From an uncultured Celeribacter sp. (GTDB lineage: Bacteria; Pseudomonadota; Alphaproteobacteria; Rhodobacterales; Rhodobacteraceae), in NCBI RefSeq assembly GCF_963675965.1, contig NZ_OY780935.1, positions 1,600,501-1,664,500 of the forward strand: a stretch of 64,000 bases of DNA. Reading direction: 5' to 3'. The notes beneath the pieces were generated by a model that saw only the letters and a program-made list of their open reading frames with translations, made no database searches and had not been told where the DNA came from. The translations under genes were made by a program, and so were the position numbers. Shown piece after piece: positions 53,167 through 61,172 of the stretch. Within the stretch, counting starts at the first letter, position 1, and each line of letters opens with the position of its first letter.

Positions 53167-54269
53167 CTGAAAGTCTTTCTCGGGTCAAATGCGTCGCGTA
53201 CGCCTTCGAAGACGAAGACCAGAAGAGACAACATGATCGCGTAGGTGAAGAAGGCGGTGAAGCCCAGCCAGGGGGCCTGAAGGTTCTGTTTGGCCTGCAG
53301 GGTCAGTTCGCCCAACGACGGCAATGCCGAGGGCAGACCGAAGCCCAGAAAATCCAGTGCCGCCAGCGTGCCGATGTTGCCCGTCACGATGAAAGGCAGC
53401 ATGGTCAGCGTCGCCACCATGGCGTTGGGCAGCATGTGCCGGAACATGATCGTCCAGTTCGACACGCCCAGCGCCCGCGCCGCGCGGATGTATTCGAAAT
53501 TGCGGGCGCGCAGGAATTCGGCGCGCACCACACCGACCAATGCGGTCCAGCCAAACAGGATCGTCACAAAGACCAGCAGCCAGAAACTTCGCCCCAGAAT
53601 GGCAAAGAGGATGATGATCACATAGAGCGACGGCATCGCCCCCCAGATTTCCAGAACCCGCTGGAAAATCAGGTCGGTGCGTCCACCGAAGAACCCCTGT
53701 ATCGCACCTGCGACCACCCCGATCAGCGATGCGGCCAGTGACACGATGATCGTGAACAGGATCGACAGGCGGAACCCGTAGATCACCCGGGCAACCACAT
53801 CGCGCTTGGTGTCATCCGTGCCCAACCAGTTCTGTGAGGTTGGCGGCGATGGCGCAGCCCCCGGTCCTTCGACCTGGGTGTTGAAGGAATAGCGAATGGG
53901 CGGCCAGATCATCCAGCCCTTTTCGATCTGTTCGCCGTTGACCTCACCGTCCTGCGCATCTTCGAGATAGCCTTCAGGATCATCGAAACAGTCCACGAGC
54001 CCGCCGGTCTCGATTAGACATTGCACTTCGGGATAGCGATACAGCGCCTCGGTTCTGAAATCGCCGCCAAATTCCGTCTCCGGATAAAACTTGAAAATCG
54101 GCATGTAATAGCTGCCGCGATACTGCACGAGGATCGGTTTGTCGTTGGCCAGAAACTCGGCAAAGAGCGACAGGCCGAACAGGATCGAAAACAGGATCAG
54201 CGACCAGTAGGCGCGGCGATTGGATTTGAAGTTGCGCCAGCGGCGCTGATTGAGGGGCGAAAGTCTCAT
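53163..54269 (-). CDS. yejE: Peptide ABC transporter permease YejE
   Basis: The 368-residue permease has a first helix at about 19-38, an OppC-type periplasmic stretch of about 110 residues and a BPD transport core of five helices with EFLRARNFEYIRAARALG as the EAA-type loop. The Asn-Trp-Leu-Gly-Thr-Asp sequence before the core is typical of DppC/OppC permeases. It overlaps yejF and yejB by four bases each, so the three are translated together. Confidence 0.92.
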   Translation of the reverse strand: MRLSPLNQRRWRNFKSNRRAYWSLILFSILFGLSLFAEFLANDKPILVQYRGSYYMPIFKFYPETEFGGDFRTEALYRYPEVQCLIETGGLVDCFDDPEGYLEDAQDGEVNGEQIEKGWMIWPPIRYSFNTQVEGPGAAPSPPTSQNWLGTDDTKRDVVARVIYGFRLSILFTIIVSLAASLIGVVAGAIQGFFGGRTDLIFQRVLEIWGAMPSLYVIIILFAILGRSFWLLVFVTILFGWTALVGVVRAEFLRARNFEYIRAARALGVSNWTIMFRHMLPNAMVATLTMLPFIVTGNIGTLAALDFLGFGLPSALPSLGELTLQAKQNLQAPWLGFTAFFTYAIMLSLLVFVFEGVRDAFDPRKTFR

Positions 54270-55378
54270 GTGTCCCTCTTTTCAAAATCGATACGCGGAT
54301 CGACGAACACATACATCAGATCCGACAGGATGCCGATCACCAGACCGATCAGGCCGAAAAAGAACAGCGTACCGAAGATGACGGGATAGTCGCGTTCCAG
54401 CGCCGCCTGATAACCCATACGCCCCAACCCATCGAGCGAGAACAGCGTCTCGATGATGACCGACCCGCCAAAGAACACCCCCAGAAACAATCCCGGAAAG
54501 CCCGCGATGACGATCATCATCGCGTTGCGGAACACATGGCCATAGAGCACCCGGTGCTCGGTCAGCCCCTTGGCCTTGGCGGTGATGACATATTGTTTGC
54601 GAATTTCATCCAAGAATGAGTTCTTGGTCAGCAGCGTCAACGTGGCGAAGGACGAAATGACCGAGGCCAGCACCGGCAGCGTGATGTGCCACAGATAGTC
54701 CAGAACCTTGCCCATCGGCGACAGGCTGTCCCAATCGGGCGACGTCAGCCCCCTGAGCGGAAAGACCTGCCAGTAGGAGCCACCGGCAAAGAGCACCAGC
54801 AACATGATAGCGAAGAGAAAGCTTGGAATGGCATAGGCCGCGATGATCACGCCGGAGGTCCATGTGTCAAAGCGCGATCCGTCGCGTACCGCCTTGCGGA
54901 TCCCCAGAGGAATCGACACCATATAGGAAATCAGCGTGGCCCAAAGCCCCAGTGAAATCGACACCGGCAGCTTGTCCCAGACCATATCCAGAACCTTTTC
55001 CGATTTGAAATAGCTCTCGCCAAAATCGAAGCGGACGTAGTTCCACATCATCGTCAGGAACCGTTCCAGCGGCGGCTTATCGAGGCCGAACTGGCGTTCC
55101 AGATCGGCAATGAATTCCGGCGGCAGGCCGCGCGCACCCACATAGTCGCTTTCATAGGTATTGCTCTGACCTGAACCCGACTGCCCATCGAGGCTCACAT
55201 CGACATCGCCCTGCCCCCCGGTGATCGTTTCAAAGACATCGCCTTCGCCTTTGAGATTGGCAAGAACCTGTTCCACGGGACCCCCGGGAACGAATTGCGT
55301 CAGCGCGAAATTCAACACCATGATCCCGATCAGCGTCGGGATGATCAGCAGCAAACGCCGTAAAATATAGGCTCCCAT
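54266..55378 (-). CDS. yejB: Peptide ABC transporter permease YejB
   Basis: The 370-residue permease has an N-terminal helix with YILRRLLLIIPTLIGI, the family FVPGGPVEQ motif, a periplasmic Gly/Ser/Asp-rich insert (about 45-80) that is typical of YejB compared with DppB, and a transport core ending in the GxxxIETLFSLDGLG segment. It lies 55 bases after yejA, with its ATG at 55378. Confidence 0.92.
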   Translation of the reverse strand: MGAYILRRLLLIIPTLIGIMVLNFALTQFVPGGPVEQVLANLKGEGDVFETITGGQGDVDVSLDGQSGSGQSNTYESDYVGARGLPPEFIADLERQFGLDKPPLERFLTMMWNYVRFDFGESYFKSEKVLDMVWDKLPVSISLGLWATLISYMVSIPLGIRKAVRDGSRFDTWTSGVIIAAYAIPSFLFAIMLLVLFAGGSYWQVFPLRGLTSPDWDSLSPMGKVLDYLWHITLPVLASVISSFATLTLLTKNSFLDEIRKQYVITAKAKGLTEHRVLYGHVFRNAMMIVIAGFPGLFLGVFFGGSVIIETLFSLDGLGRMGYQAALERDYPVIFGTLFFFGLIGLVIGILSDLMYVFVDPRIDFEKRDT

Positions 55379-55433
55379 GAACCGTCCTTACCGAATGAAG
55401 TCGATTGCCTGTTCCGTCCGTATGGACCCGGTC

Positions 55434-57302
55434 TTATTTCAATGCACCGTCCGAGCGCAACTCGGCTTCGCGATCAGCATTGACCCACCAGAAATCAAGA
55501 TAGCCAAGTGCCAGCGGCGGCATTTGCTCTTCGGGCGGGTGCTCATACATATCATAGTAGGCCACCCAGTAGCTGTCGTTCATATGGGTCGGCACGATGA
55601 AATAGTCGTGGCGCAGGATACGGTCCGCTGCCCGGACCATGGCAGTCATATCCTCGTAGTTTTCAACCGTCATCAGCGCATCACCGATCTGTTCGATCGC
55701 CGGATTGCAATACCCCGCCGGGTTGAAAACATCATTGACCGCTTCGCACCCGTATTTCTGCAGGAAGGACGAGCCTTCCTCAAAACCGTTGCGATAGCCA
55801 TCATAGATCATATCGTAGTCAAAACTCTGGGTGCGGGCCTGATATTGGTTCGGGTCGATCCGGTTGTAGCTGGCATCCACGCCCAGCGCGTTCAGATTCT
55901 CGATATAGGGCTTGATGATCCGGTCCCAGCTCGGGCTGTATTGCAGGAATTCCAGCGACAGCACCTCACCGTCGACGTTGCGCATCTTGCCGTCGTCCCC
56001 GGGTGTATAGCCCGCTTCGGCCAGCAGAGCGATCGCCTGGCGCATGTTGCGCCGGTCCAGTGAGCGCTCGCCAGAGCTGTGCGGCAACAGCGCCTCTTGC
56101 GTAAAGAGTTCTTCCGGCAAATCGTCGCGCACACCGTTGAGAACTTCGAGTTCCTTGCCTTCGGGCAGGCCTGTCGCCATCAGCTCCGGCGCCTGCCAGA
56201 AGCTTTCGCGTTGCGCAAACAGCCCGTATTGCAGCGTCTCATTGGTCCAGGTGAAATTATACATCAGCCCAAGCGCGCGGCGCACATTGCGGTCCTGAAA
56301 CTTTTCGCGCCGCAGGTTGAACAACAAACCATAGGCCGGGGGGATGGTGCCATTGTGCAGCGACTCTTTCGTCACCCAGCCTTTGTCGAGCGCCGGGAAA
56401 TCATAGCCAGTCGCCCAATTCAGCGACGAGCTTTCCTGACGGAAAGTGATTTCCCCGGATTTGAACGCCTCGAAGGCAGCAATCGTGTCCCCGAAATAGA
56501 CCACGCGGATGGTGTCGAGATTGTTGCGCCCCACGTTGAACGGGTGATTATTGCCCCAGTAGTCGGGATTGCGTTTGTACTCGACCCATTGCCCCGGATC
56601 ATATCCGGACAGCATATAGGCCCCCGTCCCCGGCGAGGTGTCATAGCGCTTTTCGTCGAGCCGCGCGCCGGTTTTCTCGAACCATGCCTTTTGCATCACG
56701 ATGCTGGCACCGGCCTGATCGATCAAGCCGTTGCGCGGAATATCCGGCTGAAAGGTGAACTTGACCGTATGCGCGTCTAGCGCCTCGACCCCGGCGATCA
56801 TCGCGCCGACACCCGCCCGCCAGGACGGTGTGGCCTCCGCCATCATCTTGTTGTGGGAGAAGACCACATCTTCTGCCGTGACCGCGGTCCCATCGGAAAA
56901 GGTCACATCATCACGCAGGTGGAACACCACCCAATCCTTACTGTCGGGATATTCGATGGTTTCGCAGATCAGGCAATAGCTGACAGATTTGTATTCATCC
57001 GCAGTCGAGGTCATCAACCGTTCATACATCGTGCTCGACATTGCCGCAGGGCTGCCCGACAGCGTGGAAAACGGGTTCATGCTGTCAAATGTGCCGACCA
57101 CACCAATCGACACGCTCCCGCCCTTGGGAGCGTCCGGATTGACGTACTCGAGATGATCGAAAGGCTCACCATATTTCGCCTCGCCCCATTCGGAATACCA
57201 TGTTGAGGTGATGATCTTGTCGTCATCGGCCCATGCGCCACCGCCGAGAGCCAAAGCGGCCACCACCGGAAAAAAGGCGCGGAAAACGGGTCGTGTCGTC
57301 AT
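55434..57302 (-). CDS. yejA: Peptide ABC transporter substrate-binding protein YejA
   Basis: The 622-residue family 5 binding protein has a signal peptide (helix FFPVVAALALGGGAWA, cleavage near residue 25) and a mature start DDDKIITSTWYSEWGE. The YVNPDAPKGGSVS segment and the long C-terminal lobe are typical of YejA, larger than the usual DppA. It delivers peptides to YejBEF. It is the first gene of the operon. The 57303-57500 region upstream shows no other feature besides the divergent promoter space. Confidence 0.92.
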   Translation of the reverse strand: MTTRPVFRAFFPVVAALALGGGAWADDDKIITSTWYSEWGEAKYGEPFDHLEYVNPDAPKGGSVSIGVVGTFDSMNPFSTLSGSPAAMSSTMYERLMTSTADEYKSVSYCLICETIEYPDSKDWVVFHLRDDVTFSDGTAVTAEDVVFSHNKMMAEATPSWRAGVGAMIAGVEALDAHTVKFTFQPDIPRNGLIDQAGASIVMQKAWFEKTGARLDEKRYDTSPGTGAYMLSGYDPGQWVEYKRNPDYWGNNHPFNVGRNNLDTIRVVYFGDTIAAFEAFKSGEITFRQESSSLNWATGYDFPALDKGWVTKESLHNGTIPPAYGLLFNLRREKFQDRNVRRALGLMYNFTWTNETLQYGLFAQRESFWQAPELMATGLPEGKELEVLNGVRDDLPEELFTQEALLPHSSGERSLDRRNMRQAIALLAEAGYTPGDDGKMRNVDGEVLSLEFLQYSPSWDRIIKPYIENLNALGVDASYNRIDPNQYQARTQSFDYDMIYDGYRNGFEEGSSFLQKYGCEAVNDVFNPAGYCNPAIEQIGDALMTVENYEDMTAMVRAADRILRHDYFIVPTHMNDSYWVAYYDMYEHPPEEQMPPLALGYLDFWWVNADREAELRSDGALK

Positions 57303-57502
57303 GATCTACCTCCAAAATGACATCTGATGTTCGGCCATCTCTGCCGCGTGTCTTTGCGAAAGACGGTAATGTGGCTGAGGGCGAACATGCAAGTTACATC
57401 AGGTCGAAAAACCGTGATCACGCGCGACAGTGCCCCCCTCTGCCCGGACAAACACCACTTGCTGCCCCGATAGCCGCGTGCACGCCCATGTCCGGTGGCG
57501 GG

Positions 57503-57531
57503 TTGCCAGGCTAAACTGGACACCCTAGATT
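57503..57531 (+). promoter_or_regulatory. Candidate promoter of the guanidinium exporter gene
   Basis: TTGCCA (57503-57508) and TAGATT (57526-57531) are 17 bases apart. Transcription would start near 57538, at the first base pairs of the guanidine-II riboswitch. Confidence 0.55.
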
Positions 57532-57536
57532 TCCCT

Positions 57537-57580
57537 GCGAGGACGACCTCGCCATTTTGGTCATCATGCGGGACGGCCCG
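57537..57580 (+). ncRNA. Guanidine-II (mini-ykkC) riboswitch
   Basis: Two short hairpins with the diagnostic ACGR loops: GCGAGG-ACGA-CCTCGC (57537-57552) and CGGG-ACGG-CCCG (57569-57580), separated by 16 bases. The second hairpin ends seven bases before the GAAGGAG ribosome site of an SMR exporter gene. This is the pattern of the guanidine-II class, in which ligand binding to the two loops frees the ribosome site. The stems here are perfect. Confidence 0.93.
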
Positions 57581-57598
57581 ACACGAAGGAGATCAGAC

Positions 57599-57919
57599 AT
57601 GGCTTGGATCTGTCTTTTCGCGGCCGGCATTCTTGAAGTTGTCTGGGCGTTTTCGATGAAGAAGTCCGCCGGCTTCACGCTCGTTTTGCCCACTGTCATC
57701 ACCGTCGTTACCATGGTCGCCAGCTTTGGCTTGCTGTCCGTGGCGATGAAAACACTTCCGCTTGGCACCGCCTATATGATCTGGACCGGCATCGGGGCAG
57801 TTGGCGCCTTTGCCATTGGGATCACCATGCTGGGCGAGCCAGTCACCCCGACGCGGATCATCGCGGCGCTTTTGATCATCAGCGGCATCATCACGATGAA
57901 GCTCGCGGGGGCATCCTGA
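57599..57919 (+). CDS. gdx: SMR-family guanidinium exporter (Gdx/SugE type)
   Basis: The 106-residue protein has four helices of the small multidrug resistance fold. It starts MAWICLFAAGILEVVWAFSMKKSAGF, here recognisable by the conserved Glu in ILEVVWA, followed by the GTAYMIWTGIGAVGA helix and LGEPVTPTR. These fit the SugE/Gdx branch, which exchanges guanidinium for protons, more than the EmrE branch. The guanidine-II riboswitch in its leader confirms the substrate. ATG at 57599 follows GAAGGAG by seven bases. Confidence 0.94.
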   Translation: MAWICLFAAGILEVVWAFSMKKSAGFTLVLPTVITVVTMVASFGLLSVAMKTLPLGTAYMIWTGIGAVGAFAIGITMLGEPVTPTRIIAALLIISGIITMKLAGAS

Positions 57920-57937
57920 GCAACAGCGCAAAGAAAA

Positions 57938-57968
57938 ACCCCCGCGGGACAGGCTGTCCAGCGGGGGT
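57938..57968 (-). terminator. Terminator of the cytochrome c gene (between convergent genes)
   Basis: ACCCCCGC (57938-57945) pairs with GCGGGGGT (57961-57968), with an inner GACA/TGTC helix. On the minus strand the hairpin is followed by TTTTTCTTT, so it ends the cytochrome gene; on the plus strand there is no T-run. Confidence 0.85.
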
Positions 57969-57992
57969 CAATCGTCTGCGATGGCAGTCGGA

Positions 57993-58511
57993 TCAGCCGG
58001 AGATCGACTGCAGATAGGCCACCAGATTGGCGCGATCTTCGATCTTCTTCAAACCGGCAAAGGTCATCTTGGTGCCCGGCACCACACCTTTGGGATCTGC
58101 GAGGAATTCGTTCAGCGCCTCGGGCGTCCATGCGCCGCCATGGGCCATCATCGGATCGGAATAGCTGAAATCGCCGACAGAGGCGACTTCGCGACCGAAC
58201 ACACCGTCCAGATGCGGACCGGTGCCGTTGGTGCCATCAACCTTGTGGCAGGCTTTACACTTGGCAAAGACCTTTTCGCCGCGACCGACGTCGGCAGAGG
58301 CAAGCAGTTCGTCAAAGCTCACTTCGACAACATCTTCTTCGACAGCGTCATCTTCACCAGTGGAAATGACGTAGGCCTGAACATGCTCACCGTCATGGCC
58401 AGTGGCTTTCATGCCATAAATGGAGTCACCGGCGAGAAAGGCGATGACAAAAAGCGCAAGCGTGCCACAGAAGCCACCAACGATCTTAACAAGGGTCATA
58501 GTGTCGAACAT
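57993..58511 (-). CDS. Membrane-anchored cytochrome c (cytochrome cy / c552 type)
   Basis: The 172-residue protein has an uncleaved N-terminal helix (about 10-32), a short acidic linker rich in Glu and Asp, and a class I cytochrome c domain with CKACH and a Met ligand in PGTKMTF. In Rhodobacter and Paracoccus such proteins (CycY, CycM) carry electrons from bc1 to the oxidases while tethered to the membrane. This makes it a likely electron donor to the cbb3 oxidase encoded 20 kb away. The linker is shorter than in R. capsulatus CycY. Start at 58511 by the ATG before MTLVKIVGG. Confidence 0.92.
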   Translation of the reverse strand: MFDTMTLVKIVGGFCGTLALFVIAFLAGDSIYGMKATGHDGEHVQAYVISTGEDDAVEEDVVEVSFDELLASADVGRGEKVFAKCKACHKVDGTNGTGPHLDGVFGREVASVGDFSYSDPMMAHGGAWTPEALNEFLADPKGVVPGTKMTFAGLKKIEDRANLVAYLQSISG

Positions 58512-58634
58512 GTTGCGTTCCGTCTATATGGGTTCGTTCCGCGATATCTACCCGCTTCCCCTGATTCATTTCAAGGTATAAGACCAAGCCACAAACAACT
58601 TCGTGCACAGTAAAACGGCAAAAAGGGGTCAAAA

Positions 58635-59465
58635 ATGACCGGACGCATCGCTTTTCAAGGAGAACTTGGATCTTATTCCCACCAAGCCTGCCGCGAAACC
58701 CGGCCCGATTTTGAACCGCTGCCCTGCCCCACATTCGAAGACGCGATGGAGGCCGTGCGCTCCGGCGCCGCCGACATCGGGATGATCGCCGTCGAAAATT
58801 CCACCTACGGCCGCGTGCAGGATGTGTATCATCTGTTGCCCGAATCCGGATTGCATATCATCGACGAAACCTTCGTCCGTGTGCACGTCAACCTGCTGGC
58901 TCTTCCGGGCACGAAAACCGCCGATGTAAAAGAGGTGCGCGCCATGTCCGTCCTGCTGGGACAGGCGCGGGAGTTTGTGCGCGAACACGGTCTGAAAACC
59001 ACGAACTGGTCTGACAATGCCGCTGCGGCACGCTCGGTCAAGGAATTGGGCGACCCAAGCGTTGCCGCCTTTGCTTCTGAAATGGCTGGGGAAATTTTCG
59101 GGCTCGACGTTCTGGAACGTCATATTGAGGACCACGATCTCAACACCACGCGCTTTCTCATCATGTCCCGCGATCCCGATTATTCGCGCCGCGCCGACAA
59201 GATGGTCACCGCTTTCATGTTCCGCGTTCGTAACATCCCCGCCGCGCTCTACAAGGCCATGGGGGGCTTTGCGACCAACGGCATCAACATGACCAAGCTG
59301 GAAAGCTACATGGTCAACGGCGTCTTCACCGCGACACAATTCTACGCCGACATCGAAGGCCACCCGGAAGATGCAAATGTCCGGCTGGCGCTGGATGAAC
59401 TAGGCTATTTCACAGAGATGGTCGAGATCCTCGGCGTCTATCCCGCCGACCCGCGCCGCACCTAA
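58635..59465 (+). CDS. pheA: Prephenate dehydratase
   Basis: PheA converts prephenate to phenylpyruvate on the way to phenylalanine. The 276-residue monofunctional enzyme has a PDT domain (about 3-180) with IAFQGELGSYSHQA, the ENSTYGRV segment and the catalytic TRF motif (NTTRFLIM), then an ACT domain (about 193-270) with NMTKLESYM where most enzymes have ESRP. The ACT domain gives feedback control by phenylalanine. AAGGGG lies six bases before the ATG. It is divergent from the cytochrome gene. Confidence 0.96.
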   Translation: MTGRIAFQGELGSYSHQACRETRPDFEPLPCPTFEDAMEAVRSGAADIGMIAVENSTYGRVQDVYHLLPESGLHIIDETFVRVHVNLLALPGTKTADVKEVRAMSVLLGQAREFVREHGLKTTNWSDNAAAARSVKELGDPSVAAFASEMAGEIFGLDVLERHIEDHDLNTTRFLIMSRDPDYSRRADKMVTAFMFRVRNIPAALYKAMGGFATNGINMTKLESYMVNGVFTATQFYADIEGHPEDANVRLALDELGYFTEMVEILGVYPADPRRT

Positions 59466-59511
59466 CAAAGGCCCGCCGCAGGCCGGAGGCCACAAGGCGC
59501 CGGTCGCGGCG

Positions 59512-59979
59512 TTACGCCGCAGGATCGTACTCCACAGACATCTGCGCACAAAAGCGCGCCGCGCGTTTTTCGAACCGTTTCTGCAATGATCCTTTGGCAA
59601 ATTTCATCGATTGCAGCAGCACCCGTGCCGAAAAACTCTTGGGGCGCAGATCGCATCCAACCTGCAGGCGGGAGCGTTTGCGCGACAGCGCGAGCACATC
59701 GAGCGTTATATCTACCGTCAACCCGCCCGAACGCGCGACCGCATAGAGCGCCTCCGGCGGTTCAAAACGTGTCAGCTCGATCTCGACATCATGCATTTTT
59801 CCACGAAACGGGGCACGCATGTCCCAAATTGTACCGACACCGGCAAACGGTGTGCCGTCGCGGCGCGATGCCTCTATCCCCCGGCGCATGGCCTGGCGTT
59901 CAAAGCTCGCAAAATCTGTCAGACATCCAAAGACATGATCAGCGGGCGCCTCGACATCCTGACGCGTTGAAAACTTCAT
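59512..59979 (-). CDS. SRPBCC (START-like) family protein
   Basis: The 155-residue protein begins MKFSTRQDVEAPADHVFGCLTDF, a standard START/SRPBCC opening, followed by the helix-grip fold pattern with several beta strands and a long C-terminal helix. Such proteins bind hydrophobic ligands, but the pocket does not tell which. It lies between convergent pheA and the upstream nudC on the same strand and has no functional link I can name. Confidence 0.8.
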   Translation of the reverse strand: MKFSTRQDVEAPADHVFGCLTDFASFERQAMRRGIEASRRDGTPFAGVGTIWDMRAPFRGKMHDVEIELTRFEPPEALYAVARSGGLTVDITLDVLALSRKRSRLQVGCDLRPKSFSARVLLQSMKFAKGSLQKRFEKRAARFCAQMSVEYDPAA

Positions 59980-60023
59980 CTCTCGGTCACCTGCTTTTCA
60001 GCGCATCCTCTACGCATATTTCG

Positions 60024-61001
60024 TCATTCCCAGGAATCTTCAAGCCATTTGCTCATCAGGAACTGTGCAATCGCGCCACGCCGCGCCGGTCGGATCTCCG
60101 GATGCAGCCCAACCATGGCCTTGGACAGATCCTCGCGCGACACCCAGCGCGCATCCTGAATTTCCGCCGGATCAACCGTGATTTCCGTGCTCAGCGCCTC
60201 GGCCCGACAGCCAAACATCAAGGATGCGGGGAACGGCCAGGGTTGGCTGGCCACATAATGAACTGCCCCGACCCGCACCCCGGATTCTTCGGCCACTTCG
60301 CGGCGCACAGCAGCCTCGATCGGCTCTCCCGGCTCCACAAAGCCCGCCAACAACGAATACATGCCTTCCGGCCAATTGGCATTGCGCCCCAGTAGGACCG
60401 AGTTGCCATGGGTCACCAGCATTATCACCACCGGATCGGTGCGCGGAAAATGCTGCGCGCCGCATCCCGGACAATCGCGTCGCCAGCCGCCTTCGGCCAT
60501 CGCGCTGGATTGCCCGCAGTTGGCGCAGAACCCGTGCCGCGCGTGCCATTCCAGAATGCCGCGCGCGGTGGCGGCGACTTCCGCCTCCCAGGGCAACACC
60601 TGCGCCATCACGGCGCGCAATTCGCGAAACTGACCTTCGGGAAGTTCGGCGCAGCGCACTCCTTCAGCGCTCCAGCCGGTGCTGGCCACCTCAGGATCAC
60701 CAATGGCCACCAGATCCGACAGGTCGACGGCGAAAAGCGGCATATCCTGTGGCCCCAGCCCCAGAAACAGCGCGGTTTGTTCCCGCCCTGCCAAGACGGG
60801 ATGCGCTGAGGGCAACAGCACCATGGCACCGGCCCTGTCCATGAGCGGCATCTTGTTCCAAAGCGGCAGAACCACAGCCGCCCCCTGCGCCCAAAGGGCG
60901 GAGGATTGCGGTCTTAAATGCGCCGCACGGTCCAAAAGACCGGCTGAAAACACGGGGGATTGATCTTGCATGGCAAAGGGATAGGCCGCAATTTCAGGCA
61001 T
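60024..61001 (-). CDS. nudC: NAD+ diphosphatase / NAD-RNA decapping hydrolase NudC
   Basis: NudC cleaves NADH to NMNH and AMP and removes NAD caps from RNA. The protein (325 residues from 61001) has a Zn-binding part CANCG...CPGCG, the FPRTDPVVI segment, the Nudix box GFVEPGEPIEAAVRREVAEESG (two parts: GFVEPGE and REVAEESG), and the NudC-specific SQPWPFPASLM. The start is uncertain between 61001 and 60971; neither has a good ribosome site. Confidence 0.93.
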   Translation of the reverse strand: MPEIAAYPFAMQDQSPVFSAGLLDRAAHLRPQSSALWAQGAAVVLPLWNKMPLMDRAGAMVLLPSAHPVLAGREQTALFLGLGPQDMPLFAVDLSDLVAIGDPEVASTGWSAEGVRCAELPEGQFRELRAVMAQVLPWEAEVAATARGILEWHARHGFCANCGQSSAMAEGGWRRDCPGCGAQHFPRTDPVVIMLVTHGNSVLLGRNANWPEGMYSLLAGFVEPGEPIEAAVRREVAEESGVRVGAVHYVASQPWPFPASLMFGCRAEALSTEITVDPAEIQDARWVSREDLSKAMVGLHPEIRPARRGAIAQFLMSKWLEDSWE

Positions 61002-61172
61002 CGCAACACGCGATCGCGGCAGAATGGCCGTTTTTCGCGGGCCACACCGACTTGCCCGGGGCGCAACGATTGTCATCCCATGCATGGCGGGCTATCCCAA
61101 CCGGGCCCAACCGGACAGGACGCGATGCCCCGTCGCTCCGACGTCCCTTTTCCCAACCCAAAGGCTTTCGCA

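Noticed and set aside
57537..57580. First read as two small terminator-like hairpins before the SMR gene
   Set aside because: No U-run follows; the ACGR loops and position before the ribosome site identify a guanidine-II riboswitch instead.
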